NCBI GenBank assembly: GCA_025331125.1 | Contig: JAOALB010000033.1 | Location: 186,001-250,000 of the forward strand | From: Mycogone perniciosa | Lineage: Eukaryota; Ascomycota; Sordariomycetes; Hypocreales; Hypocreaceae | Direction of reading: 5' to 3' | Length of the DNA stretch: 64,000 nt | In this document: positions 47,372 to 58,399 of the stretch, piece after piece | How the letters are laid out: every line of letters begins with the position of its first letter | Numbering within the stretch: the stretch's first letter is position 1 | Notes under the pieces: model-generated | The model's input: only the letters and a program-made list of their open reading frames with translations | Databases searched by the model: none | What the model was told of the DNA's origin: nothing | Position numbers and translations under genes: made by a program

Positions 47372-49040
47372 TCAGTCCACGCCGTCGTCGTTCGCCGGCT
47401 GAGGACTCGGTATCCGACTGCTTCCCCCGCTGCCGGCGCTCTGGGAGCTGCCCTTGTGTAGCATTCCGCTGGCGCCGCCACGGCCCCACCCCCGGCCATT
47501 GGGCACATTCATGGCCGGCCGGTTGGTGCCATTGTGTAGGGCAGTCGTGCTGTTTGTAGTGGCGGTCGCCTGTTGTTCGTCGTCGGTGTCCTCCAGCTCT
47601 TCTTCGAGGGTGCGGCCGCGCGGACTTAGTCGCCTCAAAGGCACATCCTGCGACCCGTCGGCATAGAGATTCGGGTCTCTGCCAAGAATGCGATCCGCCT
47701 TGCTGGGAATTCTCCTGCCAGTGCTAGCCGGTCCTCCGTTGAGAGGTCCACGACCGTGGTAATTGCCCGTGGCATCTGCCGTTGACGATGCTACATCACC
47801 GTCATCTCCAAATCCCCAGCCGGCGCTGATTTCCCGCTGCCGTTGCCGGTCTCGTTCTGTCTTTAGGCGATCTCGTTCCGCAATCCATTTCTCGCTAGGT
47901 TCCCAGCTCCATCCATCTCCAGTGGTGTTGCATACCGGGAAGAACCAAAGCAACGGGTTATGCCCCATGAGATGCAGCAAGTTACGCTTCCAGCCCAGAT
48001 CAAAGGCGTTGGGCAGTTTCTCGGAATCCTGCTCGTCGAGGTATTCCTCGTACCTCTTGCGCGATTGCTCGCGCTCCATCTCATCGTATGACATATGTCC
48101 CCGCGGCATTTCCTGCGTGCGTCGTTCCTCGCCTTCTTCAGGGCGCGTGATGCCGGGCAAGGCGCTAGCATGAAAGTCCACAAACTGCCGAGCCTGGGGA
48201 ATGCCACTCGCAAGGTCCTGGACCTGGTGGAATGTCCTCCTCACAGTCGACATGTATCTCGTCTTCTCGAGGCACTCGATGGTCGTCTGGCCTCTACAAG
48301 CCAGCATGATGTGCCACGAGGTGAATGCCCCCACTGCAACACCAATGACTCCACTCATAACAGCCAACATGATAAAGTTGACGGGTAACAACGTGTCCAA
48401 ATACTTGGGCTCATCCAAGACCTCGGTCCAAAACCAAGACGCACTGATAACGAAACAGTAGACGCAGAAGATGGTTGTGTATGTCAGAAATAGCAGGAAC
48501 GCCTTGTAGTTGCGCAGCCCAATACACGTCGCCAGCCAGGGGCAGTGGTGGTCCATCTTGAGGACACATCGGCGGCACGTCGAGCAGTGGTGTGCGCGAT
48601 CAGGCTTGCGAGCCTGGCATTTCTTGCAGAAGCGAATCTCGCCGTTGCTCTTAACCGTAAAGGACGTTGCCACGCGGGAGTTCTCGCTGTTTGTAGGGAG
48701 GATGCCATAGCCGTTCTCATTCGTCGTCGATCCGGGGTTCGTGAAGACAGCAGTTGTGTAGGACCAATTCAAGAGGACGTACAACATGACGCCGACAATC
48801 GAGGTGGGTTTGCCTGTATTCACATCGTAACAGTCAGCCACTGCATCCAAGACCAGCTGGATCAAGCTGTGACAGGGGAATAGATAGATCAATACCTATC
48901 CAGCGGCTCTTCTGGTTCTCTCGCCCAATCGCCACCACGACCCAGCATGCCCACGTGGTCATTCCATAGACGAACACCAGGGGCAAGTATCTTGCCACGG
49001 CGCAGCAAGTCCGCTCCATCTTGCGCGCCCAACGTGCCAT
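47372..49040 (-). CDS. PFA3: DHHC palmitoyltransferase, PFA3 type
   Basis: This membrane protein S-acyltransferase of vacuole/Golgi type attaches palmitate to cysteines of proteins such as Vac8. Two exons (49040-48896 and 48813-47372), joined over an 82-nt intron, give 528 residues. The start MARWARKMERTCC matches the common PFA3 start; two in-frame ATGs further up (49070 and 49145) would add a poorly conserved extension. Membrane segments are near 15-33, 50-70, 165-185 and 200-225. The DHHC cysteine-rich domain (FCKKCQARKPDRAHHCSTC...) carries D136-H137-H138-C139. The C-terminal 250 residues are hydrophilic with PFA3-type WFFPVCNTTGDGWSWEP. A second acceptor 27 nt upstream is also in phase and would add VADCYDVNT. 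Confidence 0.92.
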
Positions 49041-49478
49041 GTTGAACAGTTCGTTCGAAGACTCGAGCATACCTAGTAGGCTCAACCACCCCCTATTCCT
49101 GCTGCGACTGCGATTGCGCCCGTCTCCAGAGTTTCCGCTATGCAAGGTGCTGCTAATCAGCCATCCGGCCCGACGATCGAGGTTGGCGGCTACACGTCGA
49201 GGCGCGCATTTGACGTCCGAAGCCAGGAATTGCTTCGTCTCGATTCTCCTGAGTCGGAACTGTAGGATTCGGCTATGATGGGAGACTCGGAACGCCTGGA
49301 GCTTAGGTCATCAAGGGGCGCAGTTTCGTGTTGGATCTCAGGAGGTCAGCCTACTGACGTAGTGCTGTTACTACTACACCGTACCACTAGTACAGTACGC
49401 TCCCTAACTGGAGGCCTGCCTACCCTACACACAAATGGCGCTTGGGCGGCCCATTGTCGTCATCAGTCAAGTTGAACG
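49041..49478. other. Short intergenic region, PFA3 / tRNA-Ile
   Basis: About 440 bp holding the PFA3 promoter. I see no gene. Confidence 0.6.
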
Positions 49479-49582
49479 GCTTCCGTAGCTCAGTTGGTTA
49501 GAGCTTCGTACTAATACTCCGAATCGCCTCGATTCTAGTGTTGGTAATGCGAAGGTCGCAGGTTCAAGCCCTGCCGGGAGCA
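49479..49582 (+). tRNA. tRNA-Ile (AAT) with intron
   Basis: A full cloverleaf can be drawn. The acceptor stem is GCTTCCG / CGGGAGC (one G-T pair, discriminator A). The D arm is GCTC-AGTTGGTTA-GAGC. The anticodon stem is TCGTA / TGCGA with loop CTAATAA after removal of a 30-nt intron (49517-49546) at the usual place after position 37. The variable loop is AGGTC and the T arm is GCAGG-TTCAAGC-CCTGC. The anticodon AAT (read as IAU) specifies isoleucine. The A box (TAGCTCAGTTGG) and B box (GGTTCAAGCC) are intact. Confidence 0.93.
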
Positions 49583-49607
49583 TCGCTCACCAGCCGCCAT
49601 TCAACGA

Positions 49608-49627
49608 TTTTTTTGAGTTTTTTTTTT
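49608..49627 (+). terminator. Pol III T-run terminator of tRNA-Ile
   Basis: T7 (49608-49614) and a longer T10 run follow the tRNA by 25 bp, as needed for RNA polymerase III termination. Confidence 0.85.
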
Positions 49628-49831
49628 ATTTGCAATAACTGTCAAGTGAATTATCTTGCACTTATTCGGTTTAATCCATTTTATTTCCACGAGGAACCTC
49701 GTCCTACCCCGGTGTTCTTAAAGCACGAACTATGGCATTGCAGTACCCCTGACCAACGCAAATCCAGCAAAGCACTTCAAGATCATTCAATACCATCCGA
49801 GTTCTTTTGGGCCAGCTCAGTATCATCAAGC

Positions 49832-51090
49832 TTACCACTTGATCTCCTGAGGCTCCTGCGGCTTCTGAATTGGGCTAGCCTTCTCATCCACATCCTTTCC
49901 ACGGAACCTTTGTTTCGCCTGTTCGGAAGTCTTGTACTTGACAGTTCCATCATCGTGACGGGTTCGGTCAACATCCACAATGCCAGCAGTGAGCTGATCG
50001 AGAAAAGAGTCATAGTTGTCCGTATCTCGAATGCGGCATCTGTTGCTGCTCGATTCGGCGTGTTGGGTGATGGCTGTCAAGCTCTTGAATATCTTCAGGC
50101 AGTACGGGCAGCGATACGTCTTATCTCCATGAGCAGGCGATCTCAGATGAGCCACAAGTCCACCTGCCTTCTTGAAGTTTTTACTGTGATGGGTCAGCGT
50201 TCTGCTACTTGTTGATAGTCATGCGGCGCACAGGAAAGCTTACCCACAAAACGCCTTGGGGCAGTTGAATTTCTCTGTGAACTGGCAGTAATAGCGAGCC
50301 ACCCTGAATGCAGGGCTGTCTGGATCATCGAGATCCGTGCCTGCAAGGACCGTCGTTACACCTGGAGTGGTGGCAGCTTGGAGGGGATTCAGAGAACACT
50401 GGGCGAGTGGCACCCTGGAAAGCATTTCATCCGTTCCCCAGGCACCCATGTCGTCCTCCGTCTTTGATGCGGTGGAAATGGCACTCTCAGAGGCGCGGAC
50501 ACGGCCCTCAGCAGTACTTGACAGCGTAGGGAAGTCCTCTGCCTTGCCATTGAAAGGGGCTGCTGGTTCCTTGGTAGTCTCCCATCCTTTGATAGACTTG
50601 GTGGAGCCAGGAGCCGGCATATATCTCATGTAGTTGCCTTTGACGGACTGCTTCGTCAGCTCCTCCAAACGCCGCGGAAACTCGAGTTTCTTCTCGCGAA
50701 GCTCCTCGAGGACACTGGTATCGATTCGAACGCATTCGCCGCTCTCAATATGCGAAATGAGGCCGCCTAGACGCTTGAATGGACCATGTCCACAGTCGGG
50801 ACAGTCAAGATCCTGCTCTTGAGGATGTGCCTACTCGGAAATTTATTCAGCAAACCAGAACCTAGGGGGATATGCATGTCCATGAGTTAAATAAAACCTG
50901 CCTCCTGGATGTGTCGAATCTCTGCCACGTCTGTCACAAAGTCCTGGCCGCAGAACTTGCAGTGGATATGGTCGCCCTTGTTCTCGCTCCGCTTCTGGCT
51001 TTTGTGCTTCATCAGGGCTTCCCACGAATAGTATAGTTGATGGCATGGCTTGCAATGCCATCGGGCAATCGCCGGTTCATTGCGTTGCAT
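49832..51090 (-). CDS. C2H2 zinc-finger protein, fungal type
   Basis: The function is unknown; it is likely a nucleic-acid-binding protein. Three exons (51090-50902, 50830-50244, 50183-49832) give 375 residues. The start MQRNEPAIARWHCKPC is preferred over an upstream in-frame ATG (51384) because the upstream part is hydrophobic and unlike the family. The fingers are WHCKPC... (13-29), HCKFCGQDF...RHIQEAH (C44, C47, H60, H65), LDCPDCG...SHIESGEC (about 73-96), a C-rich finger rebuilt over intron 2 (CPKAFCGKNFKKAGGLVAHLRSPAH), and YRCPYCLKIF...QHAESSSNRC. Intron 1 (50831-50901) begins with GC: only GAG|GCAGGT to GAGTAG|GCACAT yields the second His of the second finger. The linker between fingers is disordered. 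Confidence 0.82.
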
Positions 51091-51643
51091 GTTTCCGAGT
51101 TCAAGAGGAGGAGAATATGGGGATGATATGATGGAGCCGAAGATTCTTAGTCTGGCGATGAGGTGAGAGAATGTGAAATGGAAAATGAGCGACGGGTCCC
51201 GGGAATTTAAGTAAAAAGAAGCCCGAGAGAATAAAGGTAGAGTTGGAAGTGTATGGAAGGAGAAGAAAAAGGTGGCGGAGCTTAACTTAACTCTCAAGGT
51301 GGAAAGGAGTAACTTCCACGGCACATGTGCTGCCTGGGAAAAGATGGGAATTATCAGAGGCAAAGTTTGAAAGAAAGCGGTCAATATGTGCGTGTAGAAA
51401 GCAAATTATGAGTCAGATATGGCAAACGGAAATCGGGCACTGCGTGACGGCTGGCTATATGCGGACAGCCGCACAATCTTTTATAAGGATCACATCAAGG
51501 AGAGATCAGTAACTTCACGGTTCAAAATTGGCCTCTTGATGTCTGGCACGCCTTCTCGTAGTTTCAGCCGTAGGAACTCTATGTTTGAGCATTTCTACCT
51601 GTTTGAATTCTTCCATCTGCTTCTGTGGAATTGTACATGCTGG
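51091..51643. other. C2H2 gene promoter / TFC1 3' region
   Basis: About 550 bp between two minus-strand genes. A TATAAAAG-like complement (near 51480) and nothing that I would call a gene. Confidence 0.5.
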
Positions 51644-53634
51644 CTAGTCCTCATCGTTATCTAGGCCGTCAAAGCCCTCATCGTTATCTAGGCCGTCAAA
51701 GCCCTCATCATCATCGCCATCTCGGTCAGGACCAAAGGTAACCTCGTCACCTGAATATTCTTCATCTTCACTACCACTCCCGGGATCCTCATTTCCGGAG
51801 CCTATTCTGTCAAGGATCTCGGCAGTGGCATCTGCGTCTGCATCCTGGGAGGCGACAGCTGGTGACTCTTCTGTGCCGATGACGCTAGTCTTCCCACGAT
51901 GTCGGACTCGTACATTATACCCTTGGCTCTTCTTCTTGGGCGGCTCTCTGCCGCGGAGAAGAGTCAACTCTTCGTCCGTCAAATTAAGGTTAGGTAGCGG
52001 CAGGTGAAATGTTGCCGAGGCCGATCGGATAGGTGTCTGATCTCCGCACTGAAGTGTCGGCGCAAAGTCTTCCTTGGTGAGCTGCCGTCCGAACTGAATA
52101 GCCACAAGCTTCGTCTTCATAATGGCCTTGACCTTGGCCCACAGGCCGCCGTGATACCATCCACTGCTAACATCCCACGTCGGACGCACAGCCGCATTGT
52201 CTAGAAGTTCACGAATCAGGGGATCTGTAATGTCGCATACCTGCCACACCTTGCCATCTGTGTGGTATGTCTCTCCATCGAAGACGTGACTGGCCGACAG
52301 TTCTTCAATGAATTCCCTTGTCCGGCCCATCTGGGCCCTCCTTAAAGACTGCCATGTCTGGTCCTTGCGAGCTCGCTTCTGCTTTGGCAGCTTGAACATG
52401 AGCGTTTGGTAGATACGATACTTGGGATCCGTCCTCGGATCAACCCCGTAAGGGACGACTCCGTCCCTCCACGGGCCACCTTTGAACTGGTAGGCCGCAT
52501 AGTTGAGGTATTTCTTCAGCTCATTCCAGTTCTGAAGCTTACCGGCCAAGTGATTCAATAGAGAACGTCGGGTCCAGACTGGGCGGTCCTCAAATGCCAC
52601 CTCCAATTCAGCAATGACTTCTACCATACGTGGATCTATCATGTCAGGTGGGATCTGCGGGCCCGTAGGAGTAGGATCTTCTGCTCCTATGAAGTAGCCG
52701 ACCTGCTTAACTGCCGTCGTATTGAACGTTTCACCATCTTCGGTGGTGCGTACGTACGGATTTTGCGAGTAAAAGTAGTTGAAAGGCAAACTCATGTGAG
52801 TAAATAGAGGTGGTGGTATAACATCGACATTAGGGCCGCGGTCGATGCCGGGCGTGAACTTGAAATCTTTCAACTGTTCCACTAGAATGGCTGTCAGCAA
52901 GAGGAAGAGGAAGAGGAAATTATCCAACAGAAGACGAACCTTCTCCTGGTAAAACCTGATTTACAAACTTCTGTGAGAATGAGGATTTGGACATGTCCCA
53001 ATAAAAATCGGCCAAGCCCCTGAAGCGATGGGTGTGTTTAATGACACCGACCGCTTCGACTTGATACTTATCGACATTGTCTGCCAATTTTTGCCTCAGG
53101 AGCCTTGGTTCATCCAATCTTGAGACGGAACAAACATTTTCTGTCCCTGAGATCGAGGCTTCGGCATCGCCAACTTCGATGTCGCCCTGCCAAGGCCCAA
53201 ATGTACCACGTCTGCGTTTCCTGCCAGTCCGCTTGGGAACCGTGACTTTGAACACGACATTGTGAGACCTTGCATTATGCGACATGAGTGGTTTGCAAAA
53301 TGGACTCTCTGGGTTTAGATATAACGGTATTGAGTTTCTCATAGGGTCCAGGACCTAAACTTGTGAGTCAGGACGAGATCAAAGAGACATGTCGAGCCAT
53401 CGTTCCAGCAAGACTCACATGCCTTAGGGTGGGAACTCGGCCAAAGGCGGTGACAGCACGGTCGATGTTTTCAACAATAGCCGGAATTTCGACTGCAGTG
53501 AAATCCCTGTGCGGTATGGGATATCGAGGCGCGCCTTGGGGGATAGGGCCCTCGGTATCATGCTCCTCGAGGGTGTTTTCAACCATCGCCCCCGAGCCGA
53601 TACTAACGGCATCCTCTTCAAATGGAGAATCCAT
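51644..53634 (-). CDS. TFC1: TFIIIC subunit 5 (tau95/Sfc1)
   Basis: This subunit of the tauA module of TFIIIC binds the A box of tRNA genes and dimerises with tau55. Three exons (53634-53419, 53354-52940, 52881-51644) give 622 residues. The N-terminal part has the triple-barrel dimerisation segment (PHRDFTAVEIPAIVENIDRAVTAFG; MSHNARSHNVVFKVTVPKRTGRKRRRG at about 96-122), which is diagnostic. The central part (about 300-450, RPVWTRRSLLNHL...FKGGPWRDGVVPYGVDPR) is the winged-helix DNA-binding region. The tail is acidic and ends in a 9-residue unit (GFDGLDNDE) present twice, from a 27-bp tandem duplication. Intron donors are GTGAGT and GTTCGT. A tRNA gene lies 2.1 kb away, surely by chance. Confidence 0.92.
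51647..51703. repeat. 27-bp tandem duplication in the TFC1 tail
   Basis: CCTCATCGTTATCTAGGCC followed by GTCAAAGC occurs twice in a row, a third partial unit follows. It codes for the doubled GFDGLDNDE end. Confidence 0.9.
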
Positions 53635-55128
53635 AGATGAGACGAGATGCCCCGTTTTCCGACGTATTGACTCTTGTAAGGCTTGAGGGATGGTGTCCGT
53701 TTTGCTTCAAGTTTTGCTGAGGGAGTTTTCCATTGAATGGTCTATGATGAACATCAACAAAGATGAAGCACTCTGGTTTAAAAAGAAAAAGTCTGTGACT
53801 ATTGCTGTGACTGAAATATCAGCGTTATGTTCTCAAGCAAACAGATGTAACCGTAACCATACCTGGTTTGCTCCCGGAGAATAGCGTACCCCTGTGGGAA
53901 ACTCAACGCCAGCACACCAGACCTTTGGCATATTTTCACCACCTGGAGATGATAGGTATGGGTGGAGGACAGTGCGTAGATAAATCTCTCACGGTATAAG
54001 TGCACCGCTAAATATATTCCAGGGATAGGAGGTACGTAATTTACGCATCACGAGCCTTCTGGGGAGTGTTTGAGAAACAGTGAACCGCGCCTCCCATTGG
54101 CCCACGCACCCGCATCCTTTACCCCACCAAAGTGCCCTACAGTATTGATGGTCCTTGGGCACTGTACCACAGCGACGGCCTAGCTCGAAGAGCCCTGAAG
54201 GTCACTATCGTGAGAATCCAATGTTGAACCAGGCCTTCAAGACGTGTCAGTTGCTAGCCAGCTGTTGATTGGATTGTCTGCGTGCAGACCAACGCCCTTG
54301 GAGCTGGCATCATCGCCGTCTTCCCTCTCTGCACCATCTATCTATTCTTTCATTCTTGCGGATATCTCCAGTTAGTGCCCAAGGTACTGATGCGCCCGCC
54401 CTGCAGTCGCCAATCCACTGGACCATTAGCAGAGAACGGAGAAGCCTCGAGCTTCCTACATACACATACAAACCCGCCCCCGCGTCAACATCTCCCAGCG
54501 TTGGCGCTCTGCCCACTTCGTTGACGTCTTACGATTCTGGCTGGTGTTTGTTTAGCTTTCCCGACGTGTCAACACCAGCAACCGCCCGCCACAGACCTCC
54601 TACGAAGCGGTACCCTTTCTTTTGCCGGCAAACCGACACCACAACAGGCGCCATTCGCTCGGACGTCGCGCGACTCTGATAACAATTGGCCAGGCTGGCT
54701 CTGCCGCTGATATTGCTGCTGGGTGTTGATTGAGCGTCGAGCTTCAGCACACAGCGCATCTCTCCCCAGCGTGTCCACCAGGCCATACAGCACCCCTGCC
54801 TCCTGCTCTCTCTGCTCTGTCCTGCTCCCTGTGGCCCGCGTTCCTGCGTCGGATCAGAATCGTCGGATCTTCCAGCTCAGCCCCAGCTATAGCTCTCCCT
54901 GCGTTGTCACCGCCGTCACCGTCGTCGACGCCCATCGTATCGCTCAAGCCCGACCTCGTGGTTTGACGCCGCCGCCGGCTTCCTTGGCGCTGCTCTCTCG
55001 CTCGCCTCCGCTCCGCATTTCGACCGTGTTGTCCAGTTACCCCACCGCGGCTACGGAGTTGGCTGGACGGCCTCGGGCTCTCGAAATCGACTTTCTGGCG
55101 GATATCATATACACTATCGCGGCCCAAG
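53635..55128. other. Divergent promoter region, TFC1 / PP2A B56
   Basis: 1.5 kb with no supportable gene. The side next to the B56 gene (54.3-55.1 kb) is C/T-rich like a transcribed leader. An ATTGG (CCAAT complement) lies near 54095. Confidence 0.55.
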
Positions 55129-57361
55129 ATGAAGCGTTTTAGTCAACGAGTTGTGAGTTTTCCCACCCCACCACTGCTGATGGCGCTTGCATGCACCCTC
55201 TGCCAACGTGAGCTGACACGGACAACTCGCACCTGACAGCTCTCGCGAGGCAAGGACGCCAGCAAGTCCTCCAAGAAGAATAAGGATTCCAAGGATGGAA
55301 CCTCGTCTCCCTCGTCTCGAGACTCCTCCAACCAGTCACCCGTGCTGACGCCATCGTCCTCCACGTCGACGCTGAACGATATCCGTAACAAGCCACTGCC
55401 ACCAAACTCTGGAGGCCACGGGGGTGACCACGGCAGTGCCAGCCAGCCTTCCAACCAGTCCAATGCCTCGCACCAGGGTGGCGTCCCTGATCGATATGGG
55501 TCGATGGGCGGTGCTTCGGCTCCCAATGGCAACCCCAACGCCAGAATGCCTCCGACTGTCGTCATCAGCCCAACCCCAGGCGTATGTCCCGCGAGACTGT
55601 GAACTCACTTTACGACTTACTGACTCTCCTTCTGTTGATAGCATATCCCCCCTCCTGGTGCCACCGAAACCATGCCCCACGAATTAGCACCTCCCAAGCC
55701 TGGTCAGAAGTCTCTTATGATCCACAGGGGCATTGACAACCGAGATGCTATTCCCGAGGGCTTACGGACACCGAAACGACAGCACTCGTCCCGCTTCGAT
55801 ATTTCAGCTCATCGCGAGCTCGAGAAGCTCCCAGGCTTTCACGAAGTGCCGCCGAACCGACGCCAGGAGCTCTTCATGCAGAAGATTGACCAGTGCAATG
55901 TCATCTTCGACTTTAACGACGCGAGCGGTGACATGAAGGCCAAGGAAATCAAGCGACTGGCTCTCCACGAACTTCTTGACTATGTTGCTAACAATAGGCA
56001 AGTCATCACGGAGCCCATGTATCCCAGAGTCGTGGAAATGTTCAGCAAGAATCTGTTCCGACCCATCCCGCCGCCCATGAATCCCCAAGGTGAGGCTTTC
56101 GATCCGGAGGAGGATGAGCCCGTGTTGGAGGTTGCATGGCCGCATATTCAGGTGGTCTACGAGTTCTTCCTTCGCTTCATTGAGAGCCAAGATTTCAACA
56201 CGAATATCGCCAAGGCCTATATCGACCACGGCTTCGTGCTCCAGCTCTTGGATCTCTTTGACTCGGAAGACCCTAGGGAGCGAGATTTCTTGAAGACGAC
56301 CCTTCACCGCATCTACGGCAAGTTTCTTAACCTACGATCATTCATCAGACGGTCTATCAACAACGTCTTTTTCCAATTCACCTACGAGACCGAAAGATTC
56401 AACGGCATAGCGGAACTGTTGGAAATCCTCGGCTCCATCATCAACGGCTTTGCCCTGCCACTGAAGGAGGAGCACAAGATTTTCTTGACCCGGGTGCTGC
56501 TTCCTCTACACAAGCCGAAGAGCTTAAGCATGTATCATCCCCAGCTGGCTTACTGCATCGTTCAATTCTTAGAAAAAGATGCATCCCTTACTGAAGACGT
56601 AAGATAAATGTGCACTCCCGCTATGGTTTTATGCTGACTGCCAGTACAGGTGGTTCTCGGACTCTTGCGCTATTGGCCAAAGGTCAACAGCACAAAGGAG
56701 GTCATGTTCTTGAACGAGGTCGAAGATATCTTCGAAGTCATGGATCCCGCTGAATTTGCCAAGGTCCAGGAGCCTTTATTCCACCAACTGGCTAAATCTG
56801 TTGCTAGCCCACACTTCCAAGTCGCTGAGCGTGCACTGTACTTCTGGAACAACGAATACTTCTGCAACCTCGTAAGCGACAATGTGGAAATTATCCTCCC
56901 GATTATGTTTGCGCCGCTCTATGAGAACTCCAAGGGCCACTGGAACAGGTGAGTTGAAATTCCCCACTTGAGATTTCTTGTTTCTAACAGAATTTAGAAC
57001 GATCCATGGCATGGTTTACAACGCCATGAAGTTGTTCATGGAGATCAACCCGCAACTGTTTGACGATTGCTCTCATGACTACACGGAACAGCAAAACAGC
57101 GCCGCAGCGCGGGAGGCTATGCGGGAGCGCAAATGGGCAGCTTTGGCTGAACAAGCCGATCAGCGAAGAGCGTCACTTGGCATGGCCGAGGCACCTCCGC
57201 GAACTCAGAAGACCGCAAGCCTTTCACGAGTCGATGAAGTCGATCCCGTCACCGAAGACAACCAAAAGCGCCTCGATTCACTCAAGCTTCAAGATGCTGC
57301 TGGACGACACCCGAATGCCCACGAACGACAAAGCTCCGTTGGCTCTGCTAGAAGTAGATAA
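55129..57361 (+). CDS. RTS1: PP2A regulatory subunit B' (B56), Rts1 type
   Basis: B56 subunits direct the PP2A catalytic core to substrates; fungal Rts1/ParA acts in septation, stress response and chromosome cohesion. Five exons (55129-55152, 55240-55581, 55642-56598, 56650-56948, 56998-57361) give 661 residues. The first exon has eight codons (MKRFSQRV) and splices to LSRGKDASK, the usual MKxxRQRVLSRxK start of fungal B56 proteins. Residues 10-160 are disordered and Ser/Pro-rich. The HEAT-like B56 core runs from about 185 to 580 (LPGFHEVPPNRRQELFMQKI, DPRERDFLKTTLHRIYGKF, FIRRSINNVFFQFTYE, ALYFWNNEYF). The C-terminal tail has Lys/Arg-rich then Ser-rich sequence. All introns are GT-AG. The gene is convergent with the CID protein gene. 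Confidence 0.96.
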
Positions 57362-58399
57362 TATTAGGTCGACGGGCCTCTTTCCACCATAGGCCTAGCC
57401 CTTTGTTTCTCATATCGGGCGGCTGTACGGATCTCTCACCAACCGCCATATACGTCTTATTGCAACTTTCACTACGCAGCATCCAAGAAATGCAGAATTA
57501 TCTGTGGTTGTAGGAATGTGATGGGAGGCTGGTTTGCTGGCTGGGAACTTGGGCGGGATATAAGCTGCATAAGCTATCCTGAACCAACCGACTGATGGAA
57601 TTGGGGAGCGTCACGACTCATAATGTTTACGATTCTACTTCATTCTTCCTCTATGCTCTGTCTGCATTGACAGACCAGCAAATACCGATACTGAGCAGGG
57701 TTCATGTACGAGGGTTTCGATGCAGTAATATTTTTTTCTTTATCTTCTTGATAACCCCGTTTGTGTCAAAGGGCAGAGAGTGTGAGAGAAGAGTTTCAAC
57801 GTGCCTTTGAATACGCAAGCAAAAAAATCGCGTTGCCAAACACTGAGGGAAATACTGTTTGGTGGTTGGTTGCTTTTTTTTGTTTTTCTTGCTTGTTTTT
57901 TCTCTTTTCCTTTTCACCGCTTTTGTCGTTTTTAAACAACAAACAATCGTTTCAAAATCTTTGTAGGGGAGAGAGAGAGAGAGTTGTATCAAAGGCGTAC
58001 ACGGGCAAGGAAGCTCGAGTTGCCTAGGGCAGCAGCAGCAGCAGTAACAAGGGAAGGGTTGCTTGTGTTTTCGTGTGGCTTTTGATGTAGATGATGAAGC
58101 TGCAGTAGCTGGCAAGGTAGCACAAATCGGATAGACAACAATGTTTTGATTTTTTTTGGTATTTATGTATCACTTTGATTATTATGTGGACTACTGAAAG
58201 TGCAGTTTCTGAGCTGCAGAATTAAAACCAGCCCGTTACATGAGTTGTACAAAGTCGTTACACAGGATTCCAGGCTCAAAAGGCCATGGTACCTCAAGCT
58301 CGCGAACCACATTATCTTAGGCCTCACGGCTATATCATCTCAAGCTCTTGTGAGCCACGTAATCTTAGGCTTAGGTGCCGCATTCGTAAGTACCGTGCT
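57362..58399. other. Convergent intergenic region, RTS1 / CID protein
   Basis: 1 kb of 3' regions. It holds T-rich runs, a GAGAGAGAGA patch near 57969, a (GCA)n patch near 58031 and an imperfect direct repeat at 58293-58375. No gene is seen. Confidence 0.6.
58293..58375. repeat. Imperfect direct repeat, two copies 46 bp apart
   Basis: CTCAAGCTC...GAACCACATTATCTTAGGC and CTCAAGCTC...GAGCCACGTAATCTTAGGC lie one after the other, just past the CID gene stop codon. Confidence 0.7.

Noticed and set aside
49538..50215. 225-codon plus-strand frame beginning inside the tRNA
   Set aside because: Starts in the tRNA-Ile intron region and runs antisense to the last C2H2 exon.
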